From Ariolimax columbianus (lineage: Eukaryota; Mollusca; Gastropoda; Stylommatophora; Arionidae): a stretch of 64,000 bases of DNA. A program made the position numbers and the translations under genes. The DNA lies in NCBI GenBank assembly GCA_036924085.1, contig JAVGWX010000012.1, positions 1,981,969 through 2,045,968 of the forward strand. Reading direction: 5' to 3'. Under the pieces are notes generated by a model. That model did not search any database, was not told the DNA's origin, and worked only from the letters and a program-made list of their open reading frames with translations. Within the stretch, counting starts at the first letter, position 1. The number at the start of each line of letters is the position of its first letter. Shown in pieces: positions 22,933 through 33,784 of this stretch.

Positions 22933-23300
22933 CTCATCTACCTGGTCGCTACCTTGCTAGGCTTACGTGCCTCATCTACCTGGTCGCTACCTTCCTAGGC
23001 TTACGTGCCTCATCTACCTAGTCGCTACCGTCCTAGGCTTACGTTCCTCATCTACCTGGTCGCTACCTTGCTATGCTTACGTGCCTCATCTACCTAGTCG
23101 CTGCCTTCCTAGGCTTACGTGCCTCATCTACCTGGTCGCTGCCTTCCTAGGCTTACGTGCCTCATCTACCTAGTCGCTACCTTCCTAGGCTTACGTGTCT
23201 TAGCTACCGGGTCGCTGCTTTGCTAGACTTACGTGCCTCATCTACCTGGTCGCTGCTTTCATAGGCTACCTGTCTAATCTACCTGACACGTCTACCTGGT
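22933..23300. repeat. 38-bp minisatellite, right part of the array split by LTR element 1
   Basis: About nine further units of the 17045-17308 array, increasingly degenerate toward 23300. Confidence 0.92.
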
Positions 23301-23954
23301 TTTAGGGCGCTTCTCCTGTCAGGTGTGCACGGTAAAGCTAGGAGTTGGACAGTTGCTGTCAGAGGCTAAATGAGGCGCACAATGAGGCAGCATGTCCTTG
23401 GAGAGTCTGTCCTCCTCCACTCCACTCCCGGCTATGACAACATGTACGATCCATAGGGTAACATGCAACATCCAGAGAAGAAGAGTATTAATAGACTTGA
23501 GACACAATTGACCCTAACTATTCTCAAGCGAAGATGCGTACACCCAGGCGCGCGCGCGTACACACACACACACACACATGTCCCCCCCCCCCCACCCCCC
23601 ACCCCCGAATATTCAGTCAGTTCCGAGTATAGCATATCAGTCCCTATATTTCTGTGACGACATTCTCATTTGATTTCATGCCACCATCCCCTTGCTCGTT
23701 GATATCTTCCACAGACCCGCTTCAAATATATCCCGTCGCTCGCACTCATCTCGCCACGCTCAGCTGACTGGCTCGTGTTCTCATGCACGTGTCTCACTGT
23801 CAATAAACAGGCCTTTCGCTTCCTGGATACGCATTTCCGCGAGGCCCTTCCTCTGCATCCACGACCTCGGTCCCACAATCGCGAGTGATCGTTCTTACCT
23901 GGAGAAGGTGCTCAGCTTTGGAGGTCGTTTTAAAAAACGAGATACGTTACACGT
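23301..23954. other. mostly unique spacer with CA/poly-C microsatellite
   Basis: A (CA)n run followed by a C-rich run (CCCCCCCCCC..CCACCCCCC) lies at about 23550-23607. The rest is unique-looking. The frames at 23666-23878 and 23692-23970 lie on opposite strands and show nothing recognisable. Confidence 0.5.
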
Positions 23955-24175
23955 GAAATACGTCGAGTGAATGAGAGAGTGAGTTAGTGAATGAGTGAGT
24001 GACTGAGAGAGTGACTGAGTGTTTTAGAGAGTGAGCGACTGAGTGTTTGAGAGGCTGAGTGAGTGAGTGTTTGAGAGGCTGAGTGAGTGATTGAGAAAAT
24101 GGGTGAGTGAGTGTAAGAAAGAAAGAGAAACAGAGAAAGAGAGAGAAAGAGAGAGAGAGAGAAAAACGAAACAAT
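23955..24175. repeat. GAGTGA-rich simple repeat
   Basis: Low-complexity purine-rich DNA built on GAGTGAGTGA and GAGAGAGA with GACTGAGTGTTT variants. The high-Ser/Leu minus frames and the Glu/Arg plus frame come from this composition. Confidence 0.85.
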
Positions 24176-24227
24176 ATATTACAATAGCGTTAGCGCAAGA
24201 GGTAGAGAGAGAAGCTGAGAACAATTC

Positions 24228-24815
24228 TACATCACCACAACATCAGTCAAGTTTAGGATCACCACAACAACAGTCAAGTTTAGGGTCACCACAACATCGG
24301 TCAAGTTTAGGGTCACCACTACATCAGTCAAGTTTAGAGTCACCCCACCAGTCAAGTTTTGGGTCACCACAACATTAGTCGTTTAGGGTCACCACAACAA
24401 CAGTCAAGTTTAGAGTCACCACCTCACCTATCACCTTTATCAGTCATGTTTAGAATCACCCCCACATATGTCACCTTTATCAGTCAAGTTTAGGGTCAGA
24501 ACCTCAATCACCTTTATCAGTTAAGTTTATAGTCACCACCTCAACTATCACATGCAACAGTCAAGTTTAGGGTCACCACCTCACCTATCACCTTTAACTG
24601 TCAAGTTTATAGTTATCACCTCACCTATCACCTTTAACTGTCAATTTTAGGGTCACCACCTCACCTTTCACCTTTAACCGCCAAGTTTAGGATCACCACC
24701 TCACCTATCACCTTTAACCGCCAAGTTTAGGATCACCACCTCACTTATCACCTTTAACCGCCAAGTTTAGGATCACCACCTCACCTATCACCTTTAACTG
24801 CCAAGTTTATAGTTA
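24228..24815. repeat. ~40-bp minisatellite with diverged left half
   Basis: The right half has a 40-bp unit (TCACCACCTCACCTATCACC then TTTAACCGCCAAGTTTAGGA). The left half (24228-24410) has shorter 20-24-bp units, ACAACATCAGTCAAGTTTAG plus GGTCACC. The shared core is CAAGTTTAGGRTCACC. Confidence 0.88.
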
Positions 24816-25019
24816 CCATCATCCATGTGTTCGCCCCCATTGCTGAAGTCCCGAGGAATAAAGGCGGTGAGAGAAAGCCTACATCCGAGCATTTGAAGTG
24901 ATTAATCCAACAACATTGGTATGTTGACACGTTGATCGTATTAGCCCTTGACACAACCCTCTTTAGTCGCTGGTTACGACATACCTGGTAGGCTTCAGTG
25001 ATCATATTCTTTGTTGGTG
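24816..25019. other. unique-looking spacer
   Basis: No supported feature is present. Confidence 0.45.
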
Positions 25020-25240
25020 TGAAATCTGCCTGGCCTTTGGCTGTTCCCAGACTACACACAAGGCAGCAGATGATTGTTTGAAGACAGTCTTCCTTCCCTT
25101 AAATGTGCTGCCCTTCCAAGCTAGGGAGTCTCTACTACTCTGGTCGTCCTGCCCTGAAAGGAAACATCCCTAGAGGATGTTCACCACTTCTACTCTGGTC
25201 GTCCTGCCCTGAAAGGAAACATCCCTAGAGGATGTTCACC
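25020..25240. repeat. diverged single-unit relative of the 16.8-17.3 kb minisatellite locus
   Basis: AAATCTGCCTGGCCTTTGGC, GTTCCCAGACTACAC and CAGTCTTCCTTCCCTT match, in order, the leader, 41-bp unit and linker at 16806-17060. CTGCCCTTCC...CTACTCTGGTCG matches the 38-bp unit. Here neither unit is expanded. Instead a different ~55-bp segment (TACTCTGGTCGTCCTGCCCT...) is duplicated once, at about 25136 and 25191. Confidence 0.7.
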
Positions 25241-25580
25241 AATACATTCACCCACTCCGTCTCATCGACATTGACAGTAACCTGAAGCGGCGACGAGCCT
25301 TGGTCAAGGCAGCAACAGACGCCACGACAGACACCAGACTACGAGCAGAGCTATTCGATTCAGTGGTCTAACCAGCGCTATGCTATGATGTGAACACCTG
25401 GTCTCTGACAAAAGCCAGTGAGAACCAGCTAAGGACAACACATGCCTCGTTTGAGGGCCGCCGCGTGGGCTTATCACTTAGGCAACAGCGCCAGATGGGC
25501 CTACACAACAGTGATATCCGGGCATTGTCACATGTCAAGGATGTCATCCACCACGCCAACAACTCCAAGCACCGCTGGCC
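25235..25580 (+). pseudogene. reverse transcriptase C-terminal fragment of another non-LTR family
   Basis: The frame through 25267 reads DIDSNLKRRR...RLRAELFDSVV, a stop (TAA at 25369-25371), then PALCYDVNTWSLTKASENQLRTTHASFEGRR and LRQQRQMGLHNSDI..LSHVKDVIHHANNSKHRW. This is the RT connection/thumb region common in RTE/CR1-like LINEs of invertebrates (LFDSTVLPALCYG.ETWALTKA-type). After about 25580 the frame is lost. The catalytic YxDD part is not present, so it is a dead fragment. Confidence 0.75.
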
Positions 25581-25724
25581 ATGTAGTCAGAAGACTAACG
25601 TTGTAGCACAGCAACAGCTGTGGGGTTCCCGCGTGGCATAGAAAACCTCCTCGAAGACACCCCCGCCCCCTCTCCCCCGTTTCCCCCACTTGGAAAGCCA
25701 GAACACTCGAGACCCTGAATCGAC
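25581..25724. other. spacer, probable decayed downstream part of the LINE fragment
   Basis: This GC-rich sequence follows the RT fragment. No frame is maintained. Confidence 0.35.
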
Positions 25725-25945
25725 AAGCTAGCCGTCCATTGGACAACCCGTCCCTAAGATAGAACCGATTGACACCAGAGCTAGTCGTCCATTGGACAAC
25801 CCGTCCCTAAGATAGAACCGATTGACACCAGAGCTAGCCGTCCACTGGTCAATCCGTCCCTAAGATAGAACCGATTGACACCAGAGCTAGCCGTCCACTG
25901 GTCAACCCGTCCCCGAGACAGAACCGACTGGGACCAGAGCTGGGA
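25725..25945. repeat. 53-bp tandem repeat, four copies
   Basis: The unit starts CTAGCCGTCCATTGGACAAC and contains CCGTCCCTAAGATAGAACCG. The last copy is diverged (CCCGAGACAGAACCGACTGG). Confidence 0.92.
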
Positions 25946-26329
25946 CCCACACTAGACCAAAGAACGCAGCACTGCTCGAGACTAGCCCACTAAGCAGAGA
26001 GATGCACCTACTCCCCCAGGAGCTGAGGCCTGAGCAAGGGAACCACCCCTGTAGATGTACAGGTCCATACAAAACTTGTCAATACGGACGCCATCGGGTG
26101 TTCTAGGGAAGCCGGTGACACCAGTTACCCAGCATTCTACTGGACACTGGTTACTTATATAATGGACGATCACGCTGATGTCACAATTGGCCGACAAGGT
26201 GAAGGAGTGAAAAATATGGAGGAAAAAGTAGACGAGAAGAAGAAGAAGAGGGGGGGGGGAGGAGGAGGGGTCATACGAAAAACTCCCCAAAATGGAAGAG
26301 GTATAAGATCATAGAAATCATAGGAATCG
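25946..26329. other. spacer with GAA/G-rich low-complexity patch
   Basis: GAGAAGAAGAAGAAGAGGGGGGGGGGAGG lies at about 26235-26268. The GAA run could mark the 3' end of a decayed LINE like those at 6100 and 15700, but no coding remnant was found upstream. Confidence 0.4.
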
Positions 26330-26530
26330 CATGACAACGTCAAACCAGTAACAGTGATGCAGATGACGTCTGCACGTCATGCCATCAGTGTCTGACTAGC
26401 TGAGATACCAGCCATAGATGCCATGGCTGACGTCAAACCAGTAACAGTGACGCAGATGACGTCTGCACGTCATGCCATCAGTGTCTGACTAGCTGAGATC
26501 CCAGCCATAGATGTCATGGCTGACGTCAAA
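26330..26530. repeat. 93-bp tandem repeat with a hairpin in each copy
   Basis: Just over two copies with a period of 93 bp. Each has perfect inverted arms ATGACGT/ACGTCAT around a CTGC loop (26363-26380 and 26456-26473). The arms contain TGACGT, the half-site of CREB/ATF-type factors, but that may be coincidence. Confidence 0.85.
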
Positions 26531-26934
26531 TTCAGAAACAGTCAGGGTCGGCTACGATTTCTTCTGGCTCCCGTCAGACAGAGAAAGTTCAAGTCTACCT
26601 GCGCACAAATCAGATATATTAAAGGCACCTCATGATGCTACTTTACCTGCAATGTAATAACAGGAAATACGTCACTCAGACACACATGGTTATTTGCTGA
26701 CCTGCCCCTAGTGCAGTACAGAGGCGCACCTAACGACAGTAAACATGCCTGACTGTATTCACACTTACGATGGCGGTATATTTATCTTATCCTTCGCGCT
26801 CTGCTGTGTGCCAATTTGGATGGGTTTAACGATGGCAGTGGGAAAGCTACATTCCTTAAACGTCAAATCTTTAAAAATAGCAAATATATATGACACTACT
26901 TAACGTTAGAGAGTCCTAGTGCATCTAACTTCAT
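26531..26934. other. unique-looking spacer
   Basis: No supported feature is present. Confidence 0.5.
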
Positions 26935-27130
26935 CAGGCGTCTCTGTCTGGCGTGCCTTCCCTGCTAATTGGGCTGTCCCCGGTCTGTCTGTTGGGGTAA
27001 CATTCCTCTGATCTTTGAGCTGTCCCCAGTCTGTCTGTGGGGTAACATTCCCCTGCTCTTTGGGCTGTCTCCATTGTGTCTGTGGGGCAACACCTCACCT
27101 TCTCCTTGGGCTGTCTCCAGTCTCCCTGTA
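26935..27130. repeat. ~45-bp tandem repeat, about four copies
   Basis: A degenerate unit with TGGGCTGTCCCCAGTCTGTC and GGGGTAACATTCCCCTGCTC. The unit length varies by a few bases between copies. Confidence 0.85.
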
Positions 27131-27204
27131 GGGCATGCTTAAGCATATCTTCTCCTGGGATAGCCTGCTAACACCTAAGTTACAACCAGCACAGTTCGTA
27201 GTAT

Positions 27205-27435
27205 CGTGTGGACGTACACGTCTCTTTAGTCTTGTTTGGGACGTACACGTCTCTCTTGTCTTGTTTGGGACGTGCCAGGCCCTCTAGTCTTGTTTGGGAC
27301 GTACAAGTCTTTCTTGTCTTGTTTGGGACGTACAAGCCCCTGTAGTCTTGTTTGGGACGTACAAGCCCATGTAGTCTTGTTTGGGACGTACAAGCCCCTC
27401 TTGTCTTGTTTTGGACGTACAAGCCCCTCTTATCT
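27205..27435. repeat. 29-bp minisatellite, eight copies
   Basis: The unit is GTCTTGTTTGGGACGTACAA followed by GCCCCTGTA, with variable last bases. Confidence 0.92.
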
Positions 27436-27547
27436 GGCGTTGGAGACCCTGATGGTAGTTTTATTCCCGCCGACAAGTTGGTTTGGTTGGAGGGGCTCTA
27501 ACACGACAAGTTGGAGACCCGATATTAGGCTGGATCTAGACAAGAAC

Positions 27548-27662
27548 TAACTCTGCTCTCTATGTCGACTGCCTCAACCACTCATGAACTCTGCTCTCTA
27601 TGTCGACTGCCTCAACCACCCATTAACTCTGCTCTCTATGTCGACTGCCTCAACCACTCATG
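27548..27662. repeat. 38-bp tandem repeat, three copies
   Basis: The unit is AACTCTGCTCTCTATGTCGA followed by CTGCCTCAACCACYCATK. The copies are nearly identical. Confidence 0.93.
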
Positions 27663-27764
27663 AACAGAACCCTGTATTGCAGGAACTTCTTCAGGCCCGG
27701 ATCTTGAAAAGCCTCACCATCTGTTAGGCTTTCAGAGGCGGAAACAACCCTCGAGAAATTGTGT

Positions 27765-29705
27765 TTGATGGAAGCCAACCCTACAGAACAAAGACAATGT
27801 TGTGTCAAGGAGAGCAACCCTACAGAACAAAGACAAGGTTGTGTCAAGATGGAGGTCAATGCTACAGAACAAAGACAAGGTTGTGTCAAGGAGGTCAACC
27901 ATTCAGAACAAATACAAGGTTGTGTCAAGGAGAGCAACCCTACAGAACAAAGACAAGGCTGTGTCAAGGATGGAGGTCAACCCTACAGAACAAAGACAAG
28001 GTTGTGTCAAGGAGAGCAACCCTACAGAACAAAGACAAGATTGTGTCAAGGATGGAGGTCAACCCTACAGAACAAAGACAAGGCTGTGTCAAGGAGAGCA
28101 ACCCTACAGAACAAAGACAAGGTTGTGTCAAGGTTGGAGGTGAACCCTACAGAACAAAGACAAGGTTGTGTCAAGGATGGAGGTCAACCCTACAGAACAA
28201 AGACAAGGTTGTGTCAAGAGTGGAGGTCAACCCTACAGAAAAAAGACAAGGTTGTGTCAAGGAGAGCAACCCTAGAGAACAAAGACAAGGTTGTGTCAAA
28301 GATGGAGACCAACCCTACAGAATAAAGACAAGGCTGTGTCAAGGATAGCAACCCTACAGAACAAAGACAAGGTTGTGTCAAGATGGAGGTCAATGCTACA
28401 GAACAAAGACAAGGTTGTGTCAAGGAGGTCAACCATACAGAATAAATACAAGGTTGTGTCAAGGAGAGCAACCCTACAGAACAAAGACAAGGCTGTGTCA
28501 AGGATAGAGGTCAACCCTACAAAACAAAGACAAGGTTGTGTCAAGGAGAGCAACCCTACAAAACAAAGACAAGATTGTGTCAAGGATGGAGGTCAACCCT
28601 ACAGAACAAAGACAAGGCTGCGTCAAGGAGAGCAACCCTAGAGAACAAAGACAATGTTGTGTCAAGGATGGAGGTCAACCCTTGAGAACAAAGACAAGGT
28701 TGTGTAAAGGTTGGAGGTGAACCCTACAGAACAAAGACAAGGTTGTGTCAAGGATGAGGTCAACCCTACAGAACAAAGACAAGGTTGTGTCAAGAGTGGA
28801 GGTCAACCCTACAGAAAAAAGACAAGTTTGTGTCAAGGAGAGCAACCCTAGAGAACAAAGACAAGGTTGTGTCAAAGATGGAGGTCAACCCTACAGAACA
28901 AAGACAAGGTTGTGTCAAGGAGAGCAGCCCTACAGAACAAAGACAAGGTTGTGTCAAGGATGGAAATCAACCCTACAGAACAAAGACAAGGTTGTGTCAA
29001 GGAGAGCAACCCTACAGAACAAAGACAAGGTTGTGTCAAGGATGGAGGTCAACCCTACAGAACAAAGACAAGGTCGTGTCAAGGAGAGCAACCCTACAGA
29101 ACAAATACAAGGCTGTATCAAGGAGAGCAACCCTAGAGAACAAAGACAAGGTTGTGTCAAGGAGAGCAACCCTAGAGAACAAAGACAAGGTTGTGTCAAG
29201 GAGAGCAACCCTACAGAACAAAGACAAAGGTTGTGTCAAGGAGACCAACCCTACAGAACAAAGACAAGGTTGTGTCAAGGAGAGCAACCCTACAGAACAA
29301 AGACAAGGTTGTGTCAAGGAGAGCAACCCTAGAGAACAAAGACAAGGTTGTGTCAAGGAGAGCAACCCTACAGAACAAAGACAAAGGTTGTGTCAAGGAG
29401 AGCAACCCTACAGAACAAAGACAAGGTTGTGTCAAGGATGGAGGTCAACCCTAGAGAACAAAGACAAGGTTGTGTCAAGGAGATCAACCCTAGAGAACAA
29501 AGACAAGGTTGTGTCAAGGAGAGCAACCCTACAGAACAAAGACAAGGTTGTGTCAAAGAGAGCAACCCTACAGAACAAAGACAAGGGTGTGTCAAGGATG
29601 GAGGTCAACCCTACAGAACAAAGACAAGGGTGTGTCAAGGATGGAGGTCAACCCTACAGAACAAAGACAAGGCTGTGTCAAGGAGACCGACCCTACAGAA
29701 CGAAT
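27765..29705. repeat. mixed 39/43-bp minisatellite, about 48 units
   Basis: Two unit types share CCCTACAGAACAAAGACAAG and GTTGTGTCAAGG. The short form (39 bp) has AGAGCAA and the long form (43 bp) has ATGGAGGTCAA. Occasional +1 variants (GACAAAGG) also occur. Neither type is rigidly alternating. Mixed lengths push any frame through three phases, yet a 345-codon plus frame survives at 28785-29822 because stops are rare in all three. I regard it as an artefact. Confidence 0.94.
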
Positions 29706-29854
29706 ACTCACACAAGAACAGCATATTTGTTATGTAGTTTCACGCTCTCCCTCCCTTTCAACCATCCCCGTGGCATGTTCTACCATTGTTGTAAACCATT
29801 GTCTACCATGCAGTCCAGGTAGTGTACAGACTAGGTTTATATTTTACCTGCCAT

Positions 29855-29945
29855 AGAAAGAAAAAAGCCCATATCAAAGCTAGGTTTTGAACGCATGTCC
29901 TCCTGGTCAGAAGATCGACACCCAAGCTACTCAGCCAGTCGTTCC
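29855..29945 (-). mobile_element. tRNA-derived SINE head (probable)
   Basis: Read on the minus strand, TGGCTGAGTAGCTTGGG fits the Pol III A-box consensus at 11 of 12 positions. About 35 bases later CGTTCAAAACC resembles a B-box, and in between lies a CTGACC..GGAGG stretch like a tRNA anticodon/variable region. No complete cloverleaf or 3' CCA is seen and the B-box is mutated, so I call a SINE remnant, not a tRNA gene. Confidence 0.5.
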
Positions 29946-30529
29946 TCTTCGCACGATATTAACTTATGTAAATTGGATCGCTATTACTGCACTCATGGCT
30001 AGTCCATAAGTGCTGACCCTCTCTCAGCAAGTCGCTGACTCTACACACTACATCCATCCTTCGGGCCAGGCGCGTCAAGTCTCAAAACCCCTGGATGACG
30101 GGAATTCCCTGGATGACGGGAATTCCCTGGATTACGGAGATTCCCAATCCGTGGATAGCAGTGACATCATCAGATGGATATCGGCTGAGAAATCGTGCCT
30201 GCCCCTCAACTCCCCCCCCCCCAATCAATTTCCTATCTCCCCCACCACGCAGGCTTTCATATTGATAGAAGTGTACACATAAAGACCTTTATGAGGTGCT
30301 AACAAGGAACACAAAAATGAAGTGACCCAAGCTTCAGAAATAAAATAAACAGGCCCAGGAGACATTCCGAGATCTTGTCGTGGATAGCAGCGTCAGGCCA
30401 TCTGGTGGAGGGTGTTCTGCTGGTCGGGCCGAAAGGTGCAGATTCACTGTCAAGCTGTTAGCTACGGCACAACGTTTTCCGTTCTCCGAACTACAGACCA
30501 GTTCTTGCAACGCCCTTTTCAGGGTTTGG
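29946..30529. other. spacer with a short 18-bp repeat and a possible LINE 3' fragment
   Basis: GGATGACGGGAATTCCCT occurs two to three times at about 30092-30145. At about 30418-30475 the words GGGCCGAAAGGTGCAGA and TACGGCACAACG resemble sequences at 39636-39690 and 33718-33770, which are likely 3' ends of one retrotransposon family. Confidence 0.45.
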
Positions 30530-31040
30530 TGGCGGGAGTCAGAGAAATTTCGGGGCTTGGTAGAGGGAGTCAGAGAACGGTCATGGCTTGGTAGAGGGAG
30601 TCAGAGAACGTTCGGGGCTTGGTAGAGGGAGTGAGAGAACGGTCATGGCTTGGTAGAGGGAGTGAGAGAACGTTCGGGGCTTGGTAGAGGGAGTGAAAGA
30701 ACGTTCGGGGCTTGGTAGAGGGAGTGAGAGAACGTTCGGGGCTTGGTAGAGGGAGTCAGAGAACGTTCGGGGCTTGGTAGAGGGAGTGAGAGAACGGTCA
30801 TGGCTTGGTAGAGGGAGTGAGAGAACGTTCGGGGCTTGGTAGAGGGAGTGAGAGAACGTTCGGGGCTTGGTAGAGGGAGTCAGAGAACGTTCGGGGCTTG
30901 GTAGAGGGAGTCAGAGAACGTTCAGGGCTTGGTAGAGGGAGTGAGAGAACGTTCGGGGCTTGGTAGAGGGAGTGAGAGAACGGTCGGGGCTTGGTAGAGG
31001 GAGTGAGAGAACGGTCGGGGCTTGGTAGAGGGAGTGAGTG
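30530..31040. repeat. 31-bp minisatellite, about 16 copies
   Basis: The unit is CGGGGCTTGGTAGAGGGAGT followed by GAGAGAACGTT. It is interspersed with GGTCATGG variants and ends in a GAAGAAGAAGACGAAGAAG stretch. Confidence 0.94.
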
Positions 31041-31144
31041 AACGAACGACGAAGAAGAAGACGAAGAAGTTGAGGGTAGTGATACTGGTTTTATCCAATG
31101 AACTCAGATCAGTGTATGTTCCATTTATTCAACCAACAATGCAG

Positions 31145-32860
31145 ACCGTTACAGTTTCCAGCGCCAAGACACTGACGCTACAGTTTCCAGCGCCAAGACA
31201 CTGACGCAACAGTTTCCAGCGCCAAGACACTGACGCAACAGTTTCCGGCGCCAAGACACTGACGCTACAGTTTCCGGCGCCAAGACACTGACGCTACAGT
31301 TTCCAGCGCCAAGACACTGACGCAACAGTTTCCAGCGCCAAGACACTGACGCAACAGTTTCCAGCGCCAAGACACTGACGCAACAGTTTCAAGCGCCAAG
31401 ACACTGACGCTACAGTTTCCAGCGCCAAGACACTGACGCTACAGTTTCCAGCGCCAAGACACTGACGCTACAGTTTCCAGCGCCAAGACACTGACGCAAC
31501 AGTTTCCAGCGCCAAGACACTGACGCTACAGTTTCCAGCGCCAAGACACTGACGCAACAGTTTCCAGCGCCAAGACACTGCCGCTACAGTTTCCAGCGCC
31601 AAGACACTGACGTAACAGTTTCCAGCGCCAAGACACTGACGCAACAGTTTCCGGCGCCAAGACACTGACACAACAGTTTCCAGCACCAAAACACTGACAC
31701 AACAGTTTCCAGCGCAAGACACTGACGCTACAGTTTCCAGCGCCAAGACACTGACGCTACAGTTTCCAGCGCCAAGACACTGACGCTATAGTTTCCAGCG
31801 CCAAGACACTGACGCTACAGTTTCCAGCGCCAAGACACTGACGCAAGTTTCCAGCGCCAAGACACTGACGCAAGTTTCCAGCGTCAAGACACTGACGCAA
31901 GTTTCCAGCGCAAAGACTCTGACGCAAGTTTCCAGCGCCAAGACACTGACGCAAGTTTCCAGCGCCAAGACACTGACGCAAGTTTCCAGCGCCAAGACAC
32001 TGACGCTACAGTTTCCAGCGCCAAGACACTGACGCTACAGTTTCCGGCGCCAAGACACTGACGCAACAGTTTCCAGCGCCAAGACACTGACGCAACAGTT
32101 TCCAGCGCCAAGACACTGACGCTACAGTTTCCAGCGCCAAGACACTGACGCTACAGTTTCCAGCGCCAAGACGCTGACGCTACAGTTTCCAGCGCCAAAA
32201 CACTGACGCTACAGTTTCCAGCGCCAAGACACTGACGCAACAGTTTCCAGCGCCAAGACACTGACGCTACAGTTTCCAGCGCCAAGACACTGACGCAACA
32301 GTTTCCAGCGCCAAGACACTGACGCAACAGTTTCCGGCGCCAAGACACTGACACAACAGTTTCCAGCACCAAGACACTGACGCAACAGTTTCCAGCGCCA
32401 AGACACTGACGCTACAGTTTCCAGCGCCAAGACACTGACGCTACAGTTTCCAGCGCCAAGACACTGACGCTATAGTTTCCAGCGCCAAGACACTGACGCT
32501 ACAGTTTCCAGCGCCAAGACACTGACGCAACAGTTTCCAGCGCCAAGACACTGACGCAAGTTTCCAGCGCCAAGACACTGACGCAAGTTTCCAGCGCCAA
32601 GACTGACGCAAGTTTCCAGCGCCAAGACACTGACGCAAGTTTCCAGCGCCAAGACACTGACGCAAGTTTCCAGCGCCAAGACTGACGCAAGTTTCCAGCG
32701 CCAAGACACTGACGCAAGTTTCCAGCGCCAAGACACTGACGCTACAGTTTCCAGCGCCAAGACACTGACGCAAGTTTCCAGCGCCAAGACACTGACGCAA
32801 GTTTCCAGCGCCAAGACACTGACGCAAGTTTCCAGCGCCAAGACTCTGACGCTACATTTG
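31145..32860. repeat. 27/29-bp minisatellite with ~684-bp internal duplication
   Basis: About 60 copies of AGTTTCCAGCGCCAAGACAC plus TGACGCTAC (29 bp) or TGACGCA (27 bp). Rare variants recur at a fixed offset: CAGCACC at 31681 and 32364, and TGACGCTATA at 31781 and 32465 (683-684 bp). About half of the array is therefore a duplicate of the other half. The short 27-bp units cluster at 31845-31985 and 32555-32840. Confidence 0.95.
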
Positions 32861-32999
32861 TCAGATAAAGCCGCGGTTTAACATTTCTTGTCTTTCTGCT
32901 ATCTTTGACAACAAAGGGCTACTCTGTACAGGCGCGACTCGGCGCATGTCTGGGCTTTCTTGAAGGACAGCCGTCCGACCAGATTAGCAGCTTTTTTGT

Positions 33000-33205
33000 G
33001 GTAGTATTGTTATTGGTGTTGATGATGTTGTTATTGGTGTTGATGATGTTCATGGTGTTGTTATTGGTGTCGATGATGTTGATGGTGTTGCTGTTGGTGT
33101 TGATGGTGTTGTTAGTGTTGATGTTAATAAGTGAGTTTTGTTGTTGTTGATGATGTTGTTGTTGTTGATGATGGTGTTGTTGATGATTATGATGGTGTTG
33201 TTGTT
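33000..33205. repeat. GTT/GAT trinucleotide-rich tract
   Basis: Imperfect trinucleotide repeats such as TTGTTATTGGTGTTGATGAT. The His/Gln/Asn-rich minus frame (99 codons) reflects this composition. Confidence 0.9.
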
Positions 33206-33599
33206 CGCTCCACGTCATGAGTTAAGTAAGCTCTTGATGACATGTATTTAGTATCAGGTTTCATTGGCTCTTCTTATATCCTGAGACGTACTTGAGAAGA
33301 GGGACATTGTGCTCCTGGCTGTAGTGCAATACGAGGCTCCTTAGTAAGCTCACCACCATAGTGATAACAGTGTCGATCTCCACCTCGTTGCCCAGACTGC
33401 TGTTACACAGCCTGTTTCAAGGAGAAGGAGCGGGTACGTGAGGTGGGGGTCTTGATGTTTTAACATGACTAAGATTGCTCTTTGCTCCCACCTTGGAGCC
33501 CAGGGATGCAGCACAGTAAATGAGCTAACATCAACCAGCTCCTCGTGGTTGGCTGCTTGCATCAGGGTCAGCGAACCAGAGCGGACAAAGACCATATTC
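33206..33599. other. unique-looking spacer
   Basis: It contains short frames on both strands without recognisable features. It could be the upstream part of the LINE fragment that follows. Confidence 0.4.
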
Positions 33600-33775
33600 T
33601 ACCTTCTAACGGCGGTCCTGAAAACAGGCGGCACTAGTGTAGTCTGGCTAAGAGAATATGGCTCGCAGTTGGAAGGCAAACCAGGTACTCCAAACCGCCA
33701 GCTGAAATCGGGGATGCGTCGGGCCAAAAGACGTTGATACCGCTACCTCGCTGTAAACCACGACACAACGTACTT
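33600..33775 (+). mobile_element. probable 3' end of a non-LTR retrotransposon (family B)
   Basis: The frame ending with the stop at 33735-33737 has the segment SVVWLREYGSQLEGKPGTPN and a basic end. After the stop comes CGCTGTAAACCACGACACAA and TGTCAGGACGGATA. A close match to this 3' region (CGCTGTAAACTACGACATAA, TTCAGGACGAATA) sits at 39660-39700, followed by a (GAA)n tail. The shared 3' end at two loci indicates a dispersed element. The LINE assignment is inference. Confidence 0.5.
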
Positions 33776-33784
33776 GTCAGGACG

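Noticed and set aside
27759..29822. Overlapping plus frames of up to 345 codons, with recurring CVK/CQG motifs
   Set aside because: They come from 39/43-bp units with few stops in any phase. All three frames give similar-length products.
29855..29945. Functional tRNA gene on the minus strand
   Set aside because: A-box and B-box words are present but the B-box is mutated and no complete cloverleaf can be drawn. SINE remnant preferred.
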